5,371 nt of DNA. It comes from Actinomycetota bacterium (GTDB lineage: Bacteria > Actinomycetota > Actinomycetes > Streptosporangiales > Streptosporangiaceae). Where the stretch lies: NCBI GenBank assembly GCA_003161205.1, contig PMOU01000344.1:1-5371 (forward strand), in the 5' to 3' direction. The number at the start of each line of letters is the position of its first letter. Within the stretch, counting starts at the first letter, position 1. Shown here one piece after another: positions 1 through 5,368 of this stretch. The notes under the pieces are model-generated. The model searched no databases. It was not told the origin of the DNA and was given only the letters and a program-made list of their open reading frames with translations. A program made the translations under genes and the position numbers.

Positions 1-215
1 AACACCAGGTCAGGCCGTTCGTCGCGGTCCAGCAGCCAGTCCACGCCGCCCGCCGAGGCCTCGACGCCGCGCTGCCGGGCCCGCTCCAGCCCGTCGGAGG
101 CAGGGTCCACGCCGACCATGTAGCGCACCTCGATGTGCTCGCTGCGCTGCAGCTTGGCCAGCAAGTCCGTGCCGATGTTGCCGGGGCCGACGATCGCGGC
201 CGTTGCCTTGCCCAT
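1..215 (-). CDS. mhpF: Acetaldehyde dehydrogenase (acetylating), N-terminal part
   Basis: This is the first 71 codons of a CoA-acylating aldehyde dehydrogenase; the 3' part lies beyond the left edge. The family converts acetaldehyde (or propanal), CoA and NAD+ to acetyl-CoA (or propionyl-CoA) and NADH. It normally forms a complex with 4-hydroxy-2-oxovalerate aldolase at the end of meta-cleavage pathways for aromatics or steroid rings (MhpF, DmpF, BphJ, HsaG). Read on the minus strand, the protein begins [19 protein letters not shown], giving the Rossmann NAD-binding motif G10-P-G12-N-I-G15-T, followed by VGVDP at 35-39 and the family-typical GVDWLL at 57-62. The catalytic cysteine lies further on and cannot be checked. 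The ATG at 215 is preceded by a strong Shine-Dalgarno, AGGAGAGG. It diverges from the GNAT gene. Whether it is the mhpF or hsaG type depends on neighbours outside the window; the family call is firm. Confidence 0.93.
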   Translation of the reverse strand, partial: MGKATAAIVGPGNIGTDLLAKLQRSEHIEVRYMVGVDPASDGLERARQRGVEASAGGVDWLLDRDERPDLV

Positions 216-218
216 GTA

Positions 219-226
219 CCTCTCCT
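219..226 (-). promoter_or_regulatory. Ribosome binding site of the acetaldehyde dehydrogenase gene
   Basis: On the minus strand this reads AGGAGAGG, three bases upstream of the ATG at 215; its best core, AGGAG, lies about six bases away. It fixes the start of the partial dehydrogenase gene. Confidence 0.75.
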
Positions 227-237
227 CTGCCACTCTC

Positions 238-253
238 AAACTGTATGCAGTTT
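238..253. promoter_or_regulatory. Palindromic operator candidate between divergent genes
   Basis: The sequence AAACTGTATGCAGTTT is a 16-bp inverted repeat with seven of eight base pairs matching; only the T244/G247 pair breaks symmetry. It sits 22 bp upstream of the acetaldehyde dehydrogenase start, just beyond its Shine-Dalgarno, and about 90 bp upstream of the GNAT start. Size, symmetry and position fit the binding site of a dimeric helix-turn-helix repressor (GntR, TetR, MarR and similar families are common in degradation clusters). It does not match the KstR or KstR2 consensus as I recall them. Which regulator binds is unknown. No convincing -35/-10 pair could be assigned on either strand here. 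Confidence 0.55.
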
Positions 254-329
254 AGCGGAAGACGAAGGCCCGCGGCCAGTGGCCCAGCGTGGTGCTACAT
301 TCGCTTATCGTGCGCCTGTACCGTGCGCT

Positions 330-334
330 GGAGG
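330..334 (+). promoter_or_regulatory. Ribosome binding site deciding the GTG start of the GNAT gene
   Basis: GGAGG lies seven bases upstream of the GTG at 342. It supports this start over the upstream in-frame extension, which would run antisense through the dehydrogenase gene. Confidence 0.75.
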
Positions 335-341
335 TCATGCC

Positions 342-1139
342 GTGAGCTCTTGGACACCGCAGCGCGTGCTGGACGCGGCAACCGTGATGGAGTGGCGGCC
401 CGATGGTGCCATCGAGGTGGCCACCGATGACTACCGGCTGATCCGCTACCCGGACTGGTCGCTCGATCCCACCTTTCCCGCCGCCCAGATCACCCGGTCG
501 CGCTCCGCCCGTCCCGCCGGTGACCTGATCGACGAGGTCCTCGCGCACGTCCGCGGCTGGGGCCTGCTCGGCGTGGCCTGGTGGGTCTCGGCCGCCAGCG
601 CGCCGCCGGACACCGAGGAACAGCTGCGCGCGCGGGGCGGCAAGCGCATCGACACCGTGCAGCTCCTGGCCCGCGAGCTCATCCCGGGCCTGCCCGAGCT
701 CGGCGTCCCGGCCGACGTCAGCGTCGAGCTGGTCACCGGCGAGCGCGCGTTCCGGGCGGCCTCGATGGTCACCGTGCGGGGCTGGGGCCGGAAGGAGCCG
801 ACGCCCGCCGACCTCGCCCGCGACCTGGCCGAAGCCCTCCGCGATGTCGCGGCCTGGACCAACTTCCGCGTGCTGGCCTCGGTCGACGGCGAGCCCGCCT
901 GCACCGGCGGCGCCACGCTGAACGGCGAGGTGGCCCAGCTCTGGGGCGCGGTCACCCTGCCCGGGTTCCGGCATCGCGGCAGCTACCGGGCGGTCCTGGC
1001 CGAACGGCTCCGGCTGGCCCGCGACCACGGCGCGGAGCTGGCCCTGGTGAAGGGCCGGATCGAGACCTCGGGACCGATCCTGCTCCGGGCCGGTTTCACC
1101 GACTACGGCGAGGAGCGCTGCTACTGGCTCTCACTTTAG
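342..1139 (+). CDS. GNAT-family N-acetyltransferase
   Basis: The 265-residue product is a probable acetyl-CoA-dependent N-acetyltransferase of unknown substrate, most likely cytosolic (no signal peptide or membrane segment is seen). The C-terminal half carries the GNAT core. Beta-4 is around 197-206 (AQLWGAVTLP), followed by the acetyl-CoA pyrophosphate loop R210-H-R-G213-S-Y215 (the R/Q-x-x-G-x-G/A motif with Tyr in the last position, a variant I recall from actinobacterial GNATs) and helix 3 at 216-230. The closing element is E241-TSGPILLRAGF at 241-252. The N-terminal half ends in a similar pattern (WWVSAASAP then LRARGGKRID, 80-104), which suggests a degenerate first GNAT lobe. The GTG start is chosen for its GGAGG. 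An upstream extension exists in frame but overlaps the divergent gene and lacks family-like sequence. The 55-bp gap to the E1-like gene allows co-transcription. The fold call is solid; the substrate is open. Confidence 0.85.
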   Translation: MSSWTPQRVLDAATVMEWRPDGAIEVATDDYRLIRYPDWSLDPTFPAAQITRSRSARPAGDLIDEVLAHVRGWGLLGVAWWVSAASAPPDTEEQLRARGGKRIDTVQLLARELIPGLPELGVPADVSVELVTGERAFRAASMVTVRGWGRKEPTPADLARDLAEALRDVAAWTNFRVLASVDGEPACTGGATLNGEVAQLWGAVTLPGFRHRGSYRAVLAERLRLARDHGAELALVKGRIETSGPILLRAGFTDYGEERCYWLSL

Positions 1140-1194
1140 GAATTTCTCCGGCCCCGAGTTGTGCGGCCAAGCCCGCTCGTGCTGTCATGCACCC

Positions 1195-3513
1195 ATGACC
1201 GAGCTGCGGACCGAAGCCGACAACCTTGAGGCCCTGGGCGAGATCGAGCGCCAGGTGCTCTGGCTCTCCACAGCGATCGTCCACTACGCGAACCGGGTCC
1301 GGCCCAACCCGGGCGGCCTGAAGGTCGGCGGCCATCAGGCGTCGTCGGCGTCGATGGTCTCGATCATGACCTCGCTGTGGTTCCGGCACCTGCGCGCGGC
1401 CGACCGGGTTTCGGTCAAGCCGCACGCCTCGCCCGTGCTGCACGCGATCAACTACCTGCTCGGCGAGCTCGACGAGTCCTACCTGCCGACGCTCCGCGCG
1501 TTCAAAGGCCTGCAGAGCTACCCCAGCCGGGTCAAGGACCCCGATCCGGTCGACTACTCGACCGGATCCGTCGGCATCGGCGCGACCGCCCCGATCTGGG
1601 GCGCGATGGCGCGCCGCTACCTGAACGACCGCTTCGCCGGCGACGCTTCGCAAGCCCCGGGCCGCCAGTATTCGCTGCTGGGTGACGCCGAACTCGACGA
1701 GGGCGCCGTCTGGGAGGCCATCGTCGATCCCGGCGTGGCCGAGCTGGGCGAGGTCGTCTGGGTCGTCGACGTGAACCGGCAGTCGCTGGACCGGGTCGTC
1801 CCCGGCATCGCCGCCGACCGGCTGCGCGGGATGTTCACCGCGGCCGGGTGGCAGGTCATGACGCTGAAGTACGGCCGGCTGCTGGAGGAGCTGTTCGCCC
1901 GGGACGGCGGGGACGGGCTGCGGCGGCGGATCGACGCCATGCCCAATCCCGAGTACCAGCGGCTGCTGCGCTGCGACCCGGCCGAGCTGCGCCGCCGGCT
2001 GCCCGGGGGCGACGCCTCGGTCGCGAACCTGATCGCCGGCCTGGACGATACCGCCCTGACCCAGGCCATCCGCAATCTCGGCGGGCATGACCTGGCCGCG
2101 CTGGACGCCGCCTACGGGGCCGTCGCCGACGACCGGCCCACGATCATCCTGGCCTACACCATCAAGGGCCGCGGCCTGGCCGTCGAGGGCCATCCGCAGA
2201 ACCACTCGGCCCTGCTGACCACCGAGCAGATCGCCGAGCTCGCGGCCCAGCTGGGCGTCGACGCCGACCGGCCCTGGCAGCGCCCAGCGCCGGACAGCGC
2301 GGCGGGCGCGCTGTGCGAGCAGACGGCCCTGCGGCTGCGGCGCCCGCCGGTCCCGCCCCAGGCACCCCCTGAGCTGCCCGCCGACCTGGGCCGCACGCCT
2401 ACCGGGGTGGCGACGACCCAGGCGGCCCTGGGCCGGTCGCTGCTCGACCTGACCCGGGAGGCCCCCGAGGCGGCCCGGCGGGTGGTGACGGTAAGCCCGG
2501 ACGTCAGCTCGAGCACGAACCTCGGCGGCTGGGTGAACAAGATCGGCGTGTGGTCGGCCCGCGAGCGGCTGGACTGGTTCGCCGACGACGCCGAGACCAT
2601 CTTGCACTGGCGGGAGAAGCCGACCGGACAGCACATCGAGCTCGGCATCGCCGAAACCAACCTGGTCGGCCTCCTCGGTGAACTCGGCGCCACCTGGAGC
2701 CGCTGGGGCCAGCCGCTGTTCCCGATCGGGGTGCTCTATGACCCGTTCGTCGAGCGCGCGCTCGAGCCGTGGTCGTTCGGCATCTACGCCGGCGGCCAGT
2801 CGATCCTGGTGGGCACGCCGTCGGGGGTGAGCCTGGCGCCAGAAGGCGGCGCGCACCAGTCCATCACCACGCCGTCCATCGGGATCGAGCAGCCCGGCTG
2901 CGTCAGCTACGAACCCGCGTTCGCTACCGACACCGAGTGGTGCCTGCTGGCCAGCCTGGCCCGGCTGGGCCGGCCCGGCGGGAGTTCGGCCTACCTGCGG
3001 CTGTCCACCCGGCCGGTCAGCCAGAAGCTGGCCGATGTGCCCGCCGATCCGGCGGCCAGGGAACGCCGGCGCAGGCAGGTCGTGGCCGGCGCCTACCCGC
3101 TGCGGCGCACCGAGCGTCCGGTGGTGACCATCGCCGCGATGGGCGCGGTGGTGCCCGAGGCGCTGGCCGCCGCCGAGCGCCTGGATCAGGCCGGGACCCC
3201 CGCCGACGTGGTGGTCGTCACCAGCCCGGGCCTGCTGTTCCGGGCGCTGCGGGCCCGGCAGGGCCTGCAGGCCGACGGCGAGCCCTGGATCCTGGACCAG
3301 GCGTTCCCGGCCGCCCGCGCCACGCCCCTGGTCACGGTCCTGGACGGGCACCCGCACACGCTGGCCTTCCTGGCCACCGTCAACCGCGTGCCGCACACCG
3401 CCCTGGGCGTCGTGCAGTTCGGCCAGTCTGGCTCGATCGAGGATCTCTACCGCTATAACGGCATCGACACCGAGGCCATTATCCGCGCCGCACTCGATAT
3501 AGCCAGCTCGTAA
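1195..3513 (+). CDS. AceE-like 2-oxo-acid dehydrogenase E1 (transketolase superfamily)
   Basis: The 772-residue thiamine-diphosphate enzyme resembles homodimeric pyruvate dehydrogenase E1 (AceE, 887 aa in E. coli) but is shorter. It should decarboxylate a 2-oxo acid, probably pyruvate or 2-oxobutyrate (as in the MdeB branch). The N-terminal TPP domain (about 20-345) has GGHQASSAS with H47, KPHASP with H77, the cofactor motif G163-D-A-ELDE with N194-R-Q (28 residues apart, as in AceE GDGEMDE...NLQ), NLGGHD at 295-299, and TIKGRG followed by H337. The central PYR domain (about 400-610) has G484-I-A-E487-TN with the catalytic glutamate, EGGAHQS with H554, and SYEPAFA. The C-terminal domain (about 640-772) ends with the AceE-like QFGQSGSIEDLYRYNGID. 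Oddities are GDA in place of GDG and EGGAHQS in place of the longer AceE loop. No E2 or E3 gene is visible. The ATG at 1195 lacks a clear Shine-Dalgarno; an in-frame TTG at 1159 is less likely. The family is sure, the substrate is not. Confidence 0.88.
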   Translation: MTELRTEADNLEALGEIERQVLWLSTAIVHYANRVRPNPGGLKVGGHQASSASMVSIMTSLWFRHLRAADRVSVKPHASPVLHAINYLLGELDESYLPTLRAFKGLQSYPSRVKDPDPVDYSTGSVGIGATAPIWGAMARRYLNDRFAGDASQAPGRQYSLLGDAELDEGAVWEAIVDPGVAELGEVVWVVDVNRQSLDRVVPGIAADRLRGMFTAAGWQVMTLKYGRLLEELFARDGGDGLRRRIDAMPNPEYQRLLRCDPAELRRRLPGGDASVANLIAGLDDTALTQAIRNLGGHDLAALDAAYGAVADDRPTIILAYTIKGRGLAVEGHPQNHSALLTTEQIAELAAQLGVDADRPWQRPAPDSAAGALCEQTALRLRRPPVPPQAPPELPADLGRTPTGVATTQAALGRSLLDLTREAPEAARRVVTVSPDVSSSTNLGGWVNKIGVWSARERLDWFADDAETILHWREKPTGQHIELGIAETNLVGLLGELGATWSRWGQPLFPIGVLYDPFVERALEPWSFGIYAGGQSILVGTPSGVSLAPEGGAHQSITTPSIGIEQPGCVSYEPAFATDTEWCLLASLARLGRPGGSSAYLRLSTRPVSQKLADVPADPAARERRRRQVVAGAYPLRRTERPVVTIAAMGAVVPEALAAAERLDQAGTPADVVVVTSPGLLFRALRARQGLQADGEPWILDQAFPAARATPLVTVLDGHPHTLAFLATVNRVPHTALGVVQFGQSGSIEDLYRYNGIDTEAIIRAALDIASS

Positions 3514-3566
3514 AAACCTTTAAAGGCGATTTACCGAACGGGCCGTGGCGCCTGCCCCCGGGAATT

Positions 3567-3583
3567 CTTCGCTAGCGGCGAAG
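3567..3583. terminator. Small hairpin between convergent genes, possible terminator
   Basis: CTTCGC-TAGCG-GCGAAG forms a 6-bp stem with a 5-nt loop in the space where the E1-like gene (ending at 3513) and the SH3-like gene (stop codon at 3572-3574) converge. The hairpin overlaps that stop codon. Neither strand has a U tract after the stem, so this is at most a weak bidirectional terminator or roadblock. Confidence 0.3.
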
Positions 3584-4333
3584 GGTGAGGCGCCCGGCGC
3601 CGACGTCGCTGCTCGCTGGCCCGGTTTCGGTTCCGTGCGGGATCAGGACAAGTGATTCAGCGTGCACGGTAACCATGCCGCGGTCGCCGTCAAGGGAGAC
3701 TTCGTACAGGTCGCTTTCCCAGCATTCGGTTATGGTCGTGGCGAAAGGAAATATCTTGCCCTTCCATCCTGCTTCATAACGTTTTCCGTCATCCAGGCAG
3801 ACAAATGCGTCCCTGAGCCTTACCCGGTCGAAGGCATTAAATTTCGGCCGGACATAAGTCTTTCCATTGTGGTGCGTTACCTGGTACTGCCCGGGGATGC
3901 GCTCAAGGTCGGTGTTCGCCCATGGCAGGCCAGACGGGCTAGTGGAGTAAATTTCCCGGCCATCGTCCATGCTCACGATGTAGTTGCCGTTGGTCTGCAT
4001 TTCCCACAGGACCGCGGGCGGCGCGGGATGCAGATAGATAACCGTGCCCTGACTTCCCGCCTGGTAGGTGGGCGGTTCCCCTTTTTCCGCCGCCCCGCTG
4101 TCCCGCACCAGGACGCCCTTGCCCGGGTCAAGCTCACCCCAGAAAGGCTTGGCCAGTTTCACCCGGTCGCCCTCGCTGAAACGGTCGCTCACTCTGGCCG
4201 GCCCGGGCCTTCCGACGGCGGCGTCCCGCGACCGGTTGGTCGGCGCCGCTGTTTCCTGGGTCTTTTCCGCGACTACAGTAGGAAGATTGCCTGGCCGACG
4301 CGAATCTTTGCGTTTCCGGTAATTTACGATCAT
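3572..4333 (-). CDS. Uncharacterised protein with two SH3-like repeats
   Basis: I do not recognise this 253-residue protein. The first 50 residues are basic, polar and probably disordered (MIVNYRKRKDSRRPG). The rest holds two copies of one module. Copy A (52-147) has FSEGDRVKL, YQAGSQGTVIY, WE, YIVSMDDGR and LERIP. Copy B (165-232) has FNAFDRVRL, YEAGWKGKIF, WE, YEVSLDGDR and LVLIP. The order (D-R-V-x-L, then A-G-x-x-G-x-I, then Y-x-V-S-x-D-G) is that of small SH3-like or KOW-like beta-barrels such as DUF4926, so a binding or scaffold role is plausible but unproven. Copy A carries about 17 extra residues after its first strand. No signal peptide or membrane helix is seen. The ATG at 4333 is chosen for its GGGAG six bases upstream; an in-frame GTG at 4375 has no Shine-Dalgarno. 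Base composition is well below its neighbours (hand count 60 G+C in 120 bases at 3721-3840). Confidence 0.75.
   Translation of the reverse strand: MIVNYRKRKDSRRPGNLPTVVAEKTQETAAPTNRSRDAAVGRPGPARVSDRFSEGDRVKLAKPFWGELDPGKGVLVRDSGAAEKGEPPTYQAGSQGTVIYLHPAPPAVLWEMQTNGNYIVSMDDGREIYSTSPSGLPWANTDLERIPGQYQVTHHNGKTYVRPKFNAFDRVRLRDAFVCLDDGKRYEAGWKGKIFPFATTITECWESDLYEVSLDGDRGMVTVHAESLVLIPHGTETGPASSDVGAGRLTLRR
3638..3841 (-). repeat. Second SH3-like module (copy B) of the duplicated protein
   Basis: This encodes residues 165-232 of the minus-strand protein and matches copy A in the order of its conserved positions: F-x-x-x-DRV-x-L, Y-x-AG-x-x-G-x-I, WE, Y-x-VS-x-D, L-x-x-IP. It is the more compact copy. 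The repeat is visible in the protein, not as a DNA direct repeat, so the duplication is old. Confidence 0.65.
3893..4180 (-). repeat. First SH3-like module (copy A) of the duplicated protein
   Basis: This encodes residues 52-147. It aligns with copy B but has an insertion of about 17 residues between DRVKL and YQAG that is rich in Gly, Pro and Glu, probably a surface loop. A further short expansion lies between the YIVSMDDGR strand and LERIP. Confidence 0.65.
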
Positions 4334-4339
4334 ATAAGT

Positions 4340-4344
4340 CTCCC
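4340..4344 (-). promoter_or_regulatory. Ribosome binding site deciding the start of the SH3-like gene
   Basis: On the minus strand this reads GGGAG (within GGGAGACTTAT), six bases before the ATG at 4333. It favours this start over the in-frame GTG 42 bases upstream, which has no such site. Confidence 0.6.
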
Positions 4345-4570
4345 GGTATTTCCGCTTAGGTTCTCCCGGCGGCACTACAGGTCGCGCCCGGCGTGCTGCT
4401 TTCTCGCTTGAGCAGTCAGTGACTTATAGTAGCTCATCGCGTACAGCCGGTAATGTGAAATGCAAAAGTACATGAATTGACCTGATAGCATCGGCAGCAC
4501 CCCAACGGCCCCAACTGTCCCATTTAGGGCCGTTTTCCGGGGTATTCGATAGGCGTTACTGACCACAATG
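4345..4570. other. Lower-GC divergent intergenic region
   Basis: This non-coding stretch separates the SH3-like gene (minus) from mop (plus) and should hold both promoters. A hand count gives 96 G+C in 180 bases at 4381-4560 (53%), against 46 in 60 (77%) in a sample of the E1-like gene (1801-1860). TATAAG on the minus strand (around 4425-4430) is a possible -10 for the SH3-like gene, but no good -35 accompanies it. Apart from the inverted repeat at 4504-4534 I see no other clear element. Confidence 0.5.
4504..4536 (+). promoter_or_regulatory. GC-rich inverted repeat with T run upstream of mop
   Basis: AACGGCCC (4504-4511) and GGGCCGTT (4527-4534) form a perfect 8-bp stem with a 15-nt loop, and the right arm runs into TTTT (4533-4536). 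It lies about 48 bp before the mop start. On the plus strand it has the look of an intrinsic terminator or attenuator; as DNA it could be an operator with widely spaced half sites. No long leader that would fit the molybdenum-cofactor riboswitch could be worked out by eye, and it does not look like a ModE box. Confidence 0.4.
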
Positions 4571-4575
4571 AGGAG
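4571..4575 (+). promoter_or_regulatory. Ribosome binding site of mop
   Basis: AGGAG (within TGAGGAG) lies eight bases before the ATG at 4584. It selects this frame over an overlapping ATG at 4568 in another frame. Confidence 0.75.
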
Positions 4576-4583
4576 CCTTAACC

Positions 4584-4793
4584 ATGCAGCTCAGCGCGCG
4601 GAACCAGATCCCGGCCCGGGTCACGAGCATCAACTACGGAGAAGCGATCGCCAACGTCGAACTGGACGCCAACGGCTCGCGCCTGGTGTCCTCCATCACG
4701 GTGGAGGCGGTCAAGCAGCTCGGCTTGGCCGAAGGCAAAGAGGTCACCATCATCATCAAGGCCTCGGACCTGATCCTCGCGATTAACGACTAG
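4584..4793 (+). CDS. mop: Molbindin (Mop/TOBE-domain molybdate-binding protein)
   Basis: The 69-residue protein is a single Mop (TOBE) domain. Such molbindins assemble as hexamers in the cytoplasm and bind molybdate or tungstate at subunit interfaces, buffering the anion for molybdenum cofactor synthesis. The sequence starts MQLSARNQIPARVTSI, with the hallmark S-A-R-N at residues 4-7. Further on are SSITVEAVKQLGL (41-53), the turn AEGKEV and the closing IIIKASDLILAI (57-68), all typical and of full family length. One departure is Ala at position 11, where N-x-[IL]-x-G-x-V normally has Gly. The start is secured by AGGAG. No modABC or moa genes are in view. A MarR gene follows after 92 bp, with what looks like its own promoter. 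Confidence 0.92.
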   Translation: MQLSARNQIPARVTSINYGEAIANVELDANGSRLVSSITVEAVKQLGLAEGKEVTIIIKASDLILAIND

Positions 4794-4820
4794 CCCGGCG
4801 CTGGGCCGAGGGGCCGCACG

Positions 4821-4826
4821 TATACT
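4821..4826 (+). promoter_or_regulatory. Candidate -10 box of the MarR gene
   Basis: TATACT is five of six to the TATAAT consensus and lies 60 bp upstream of the MarR start. No good -35 is found 16-18 bp before it (GCGCTG at 4798-4803), so the promoter would be weak or need help. Confidence 0.4.
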
Positions 4827-4829
4827 GCA

Positions 4830-4841
4830 TGCCGGCCGGCA
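4830..4841. promoter_or_regulatory. Palindromic operator candidate for MarR autoregulation
   Basis: TGCCGGCCGGCA is a perfect 12-bp palindrome beginning three bases after the TATACT box, so it would cover the transcription start. MarR-family proteins usually repress their own gene from such a site. The GC-only core makes chance palindromes in this genome more likely, so the call is moderate. Confidence 0.4.
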
Positions 4842-4885
4842 ATTGAGTGCCCGGGTTCGATCAGCATGAAGGGCGCGGCGCGCGT

Positions 4886-5368
4886 ATGGATAACGACACG
4901 GTCATCCGCCTGAGGCGCGTCGTCCTGCGCCTGGCGCGCCAGCTTAACGCTGCCTCCCGCTCCGAAGGGCTGACGCCGACCCAGGCGTCGGTACTCGGGA
5001 TCATTGCCGGCCGCGGCCCGCTGAGCCTGGCCGAACTCACCGAACTCGAGGGTCTCAATCCGACGATGCTTTCCCGGGTTATCGGCAAGCTCGATTCCTT
5101 CGCCCTGATTAAGCGGCTGCGTGACCCCGACGATTTCCGCGCGGCCTGGGTCGAGGTGACACCGGAAGGCAGGCGTCGGCACGAAAGGATCTCCGCGCAG
5201 CGAAGCGCGGTCATCTCCGAATGCGTGGCAGGCCTGCCCGCGGACCAGGAAGCGGCTCTGGCCGCGGCGCTGCCCGCCTTCGAGAATCTGGCCGAGGAAC
5301 TGCGCGTGACGGTCCAGCGCGGCCGCACGCAGCTGGCCGCCGAAGACGCCAGCCCGGCTGCTCCCTAG
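4886..5368 (+). CDS. MarR-family transcriptional regulator
   Basis: The 160-residue protein has the MarR layout. Helix 1 (about 2-24) serves dimerisation. The winged helix-turn-helix (about 28-97) contains LTPTQASVLGIIA (29-41), LSLAELTELEGL (46-57) and the recognition helix NPTMLSRVIGKLDSFALI (58-75). The wing, R79-DPDDFRAAWVEVTPEG, corresponds to the usual DPxDxR...LT; here the residue before Arg is Phe. A C-terminal helical dimerisation part (about 115-148) precedes a flexible Ala/Pro tail. It likely acts as a dimeric repressor relieved by a small, often phenolic, ligand. The ATG at 4886 fits the start of helix 1. AAGGG at 4869-4873 is a distant Shine-Dalgarno (12 bases), and an in-frame GTG at 4847 is possible. 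Targets may include its own gene and neighbours. Confidence 0.9.
   Translation: MDNDTVIRLRRVVLRLARQLNAASRSEGLTPTQASVLGIIAGRGPLSLAELTELEGLNPTMLSRVIGKLDSFALIKRLRDPDDFRAAWVEVTPEGRRRHERISAQRSAVISECVAGLPADQEAALAAALPAFENLAEELRVTVQRGRTQLAAEDASPAAP

Noticed and set aside
135..341. Upstream in-frame extension of the GNAT gene
   Set aside because: It would overlap the dehydrogenase coding sequence and the whole divergent promoter region, while GTG 342 has GGAGG at ideal spacing.
1096..3396. 766-codon open frame on the minus strand opposite the E1-like gene
   Set aside because: It is antisense to a well-supported enzyme gene. Its product is a low-complexity mix of Arg, Gly, Ala, Pro and Gln with no domain, as expected when G/C-ending codons keep an opposite frame open.
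3517..3526. CCTTTAAAGG palindrome just after the E1-like stop codon
   Set aside because: A 10-bp palindrome with no loop cannot act as a terminator hairpin, and nothing nearby suggests an operator; it may be chance.
3662..4411. 249-codon plus-strand frame opposite the SH3-like gene
   Set aside because: The minus frame has an internal domain repeat and a ribosome binding site; the plus frame has neither and its sequence shows no recognisable pattern.
4375..4566. 63-codon minus-strand frame upstream of the SH3-like gene
   Set aside because: It starts with GTG without a Shine-Dalgarno, covers the promoter region and the inverted repeat, and resembles no family. A short hydrophobic stretch is not enough to call it a gene.
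4334..4583. Molybdenum-cofactor riboswitch or ModE site upstream of mop
   Set aside because: I could not fold the conserved multi-stem Moco architecture by eye and saw no ModE-type inverted repeat; only one simple stem is present.
4861..5328. 155-codon minus-strand frame opposite the MarR gene
   Set aside because: The product is Ser/Arg/Ala-rich shadow sequence; the plus strand encodes a complete MarR fold.
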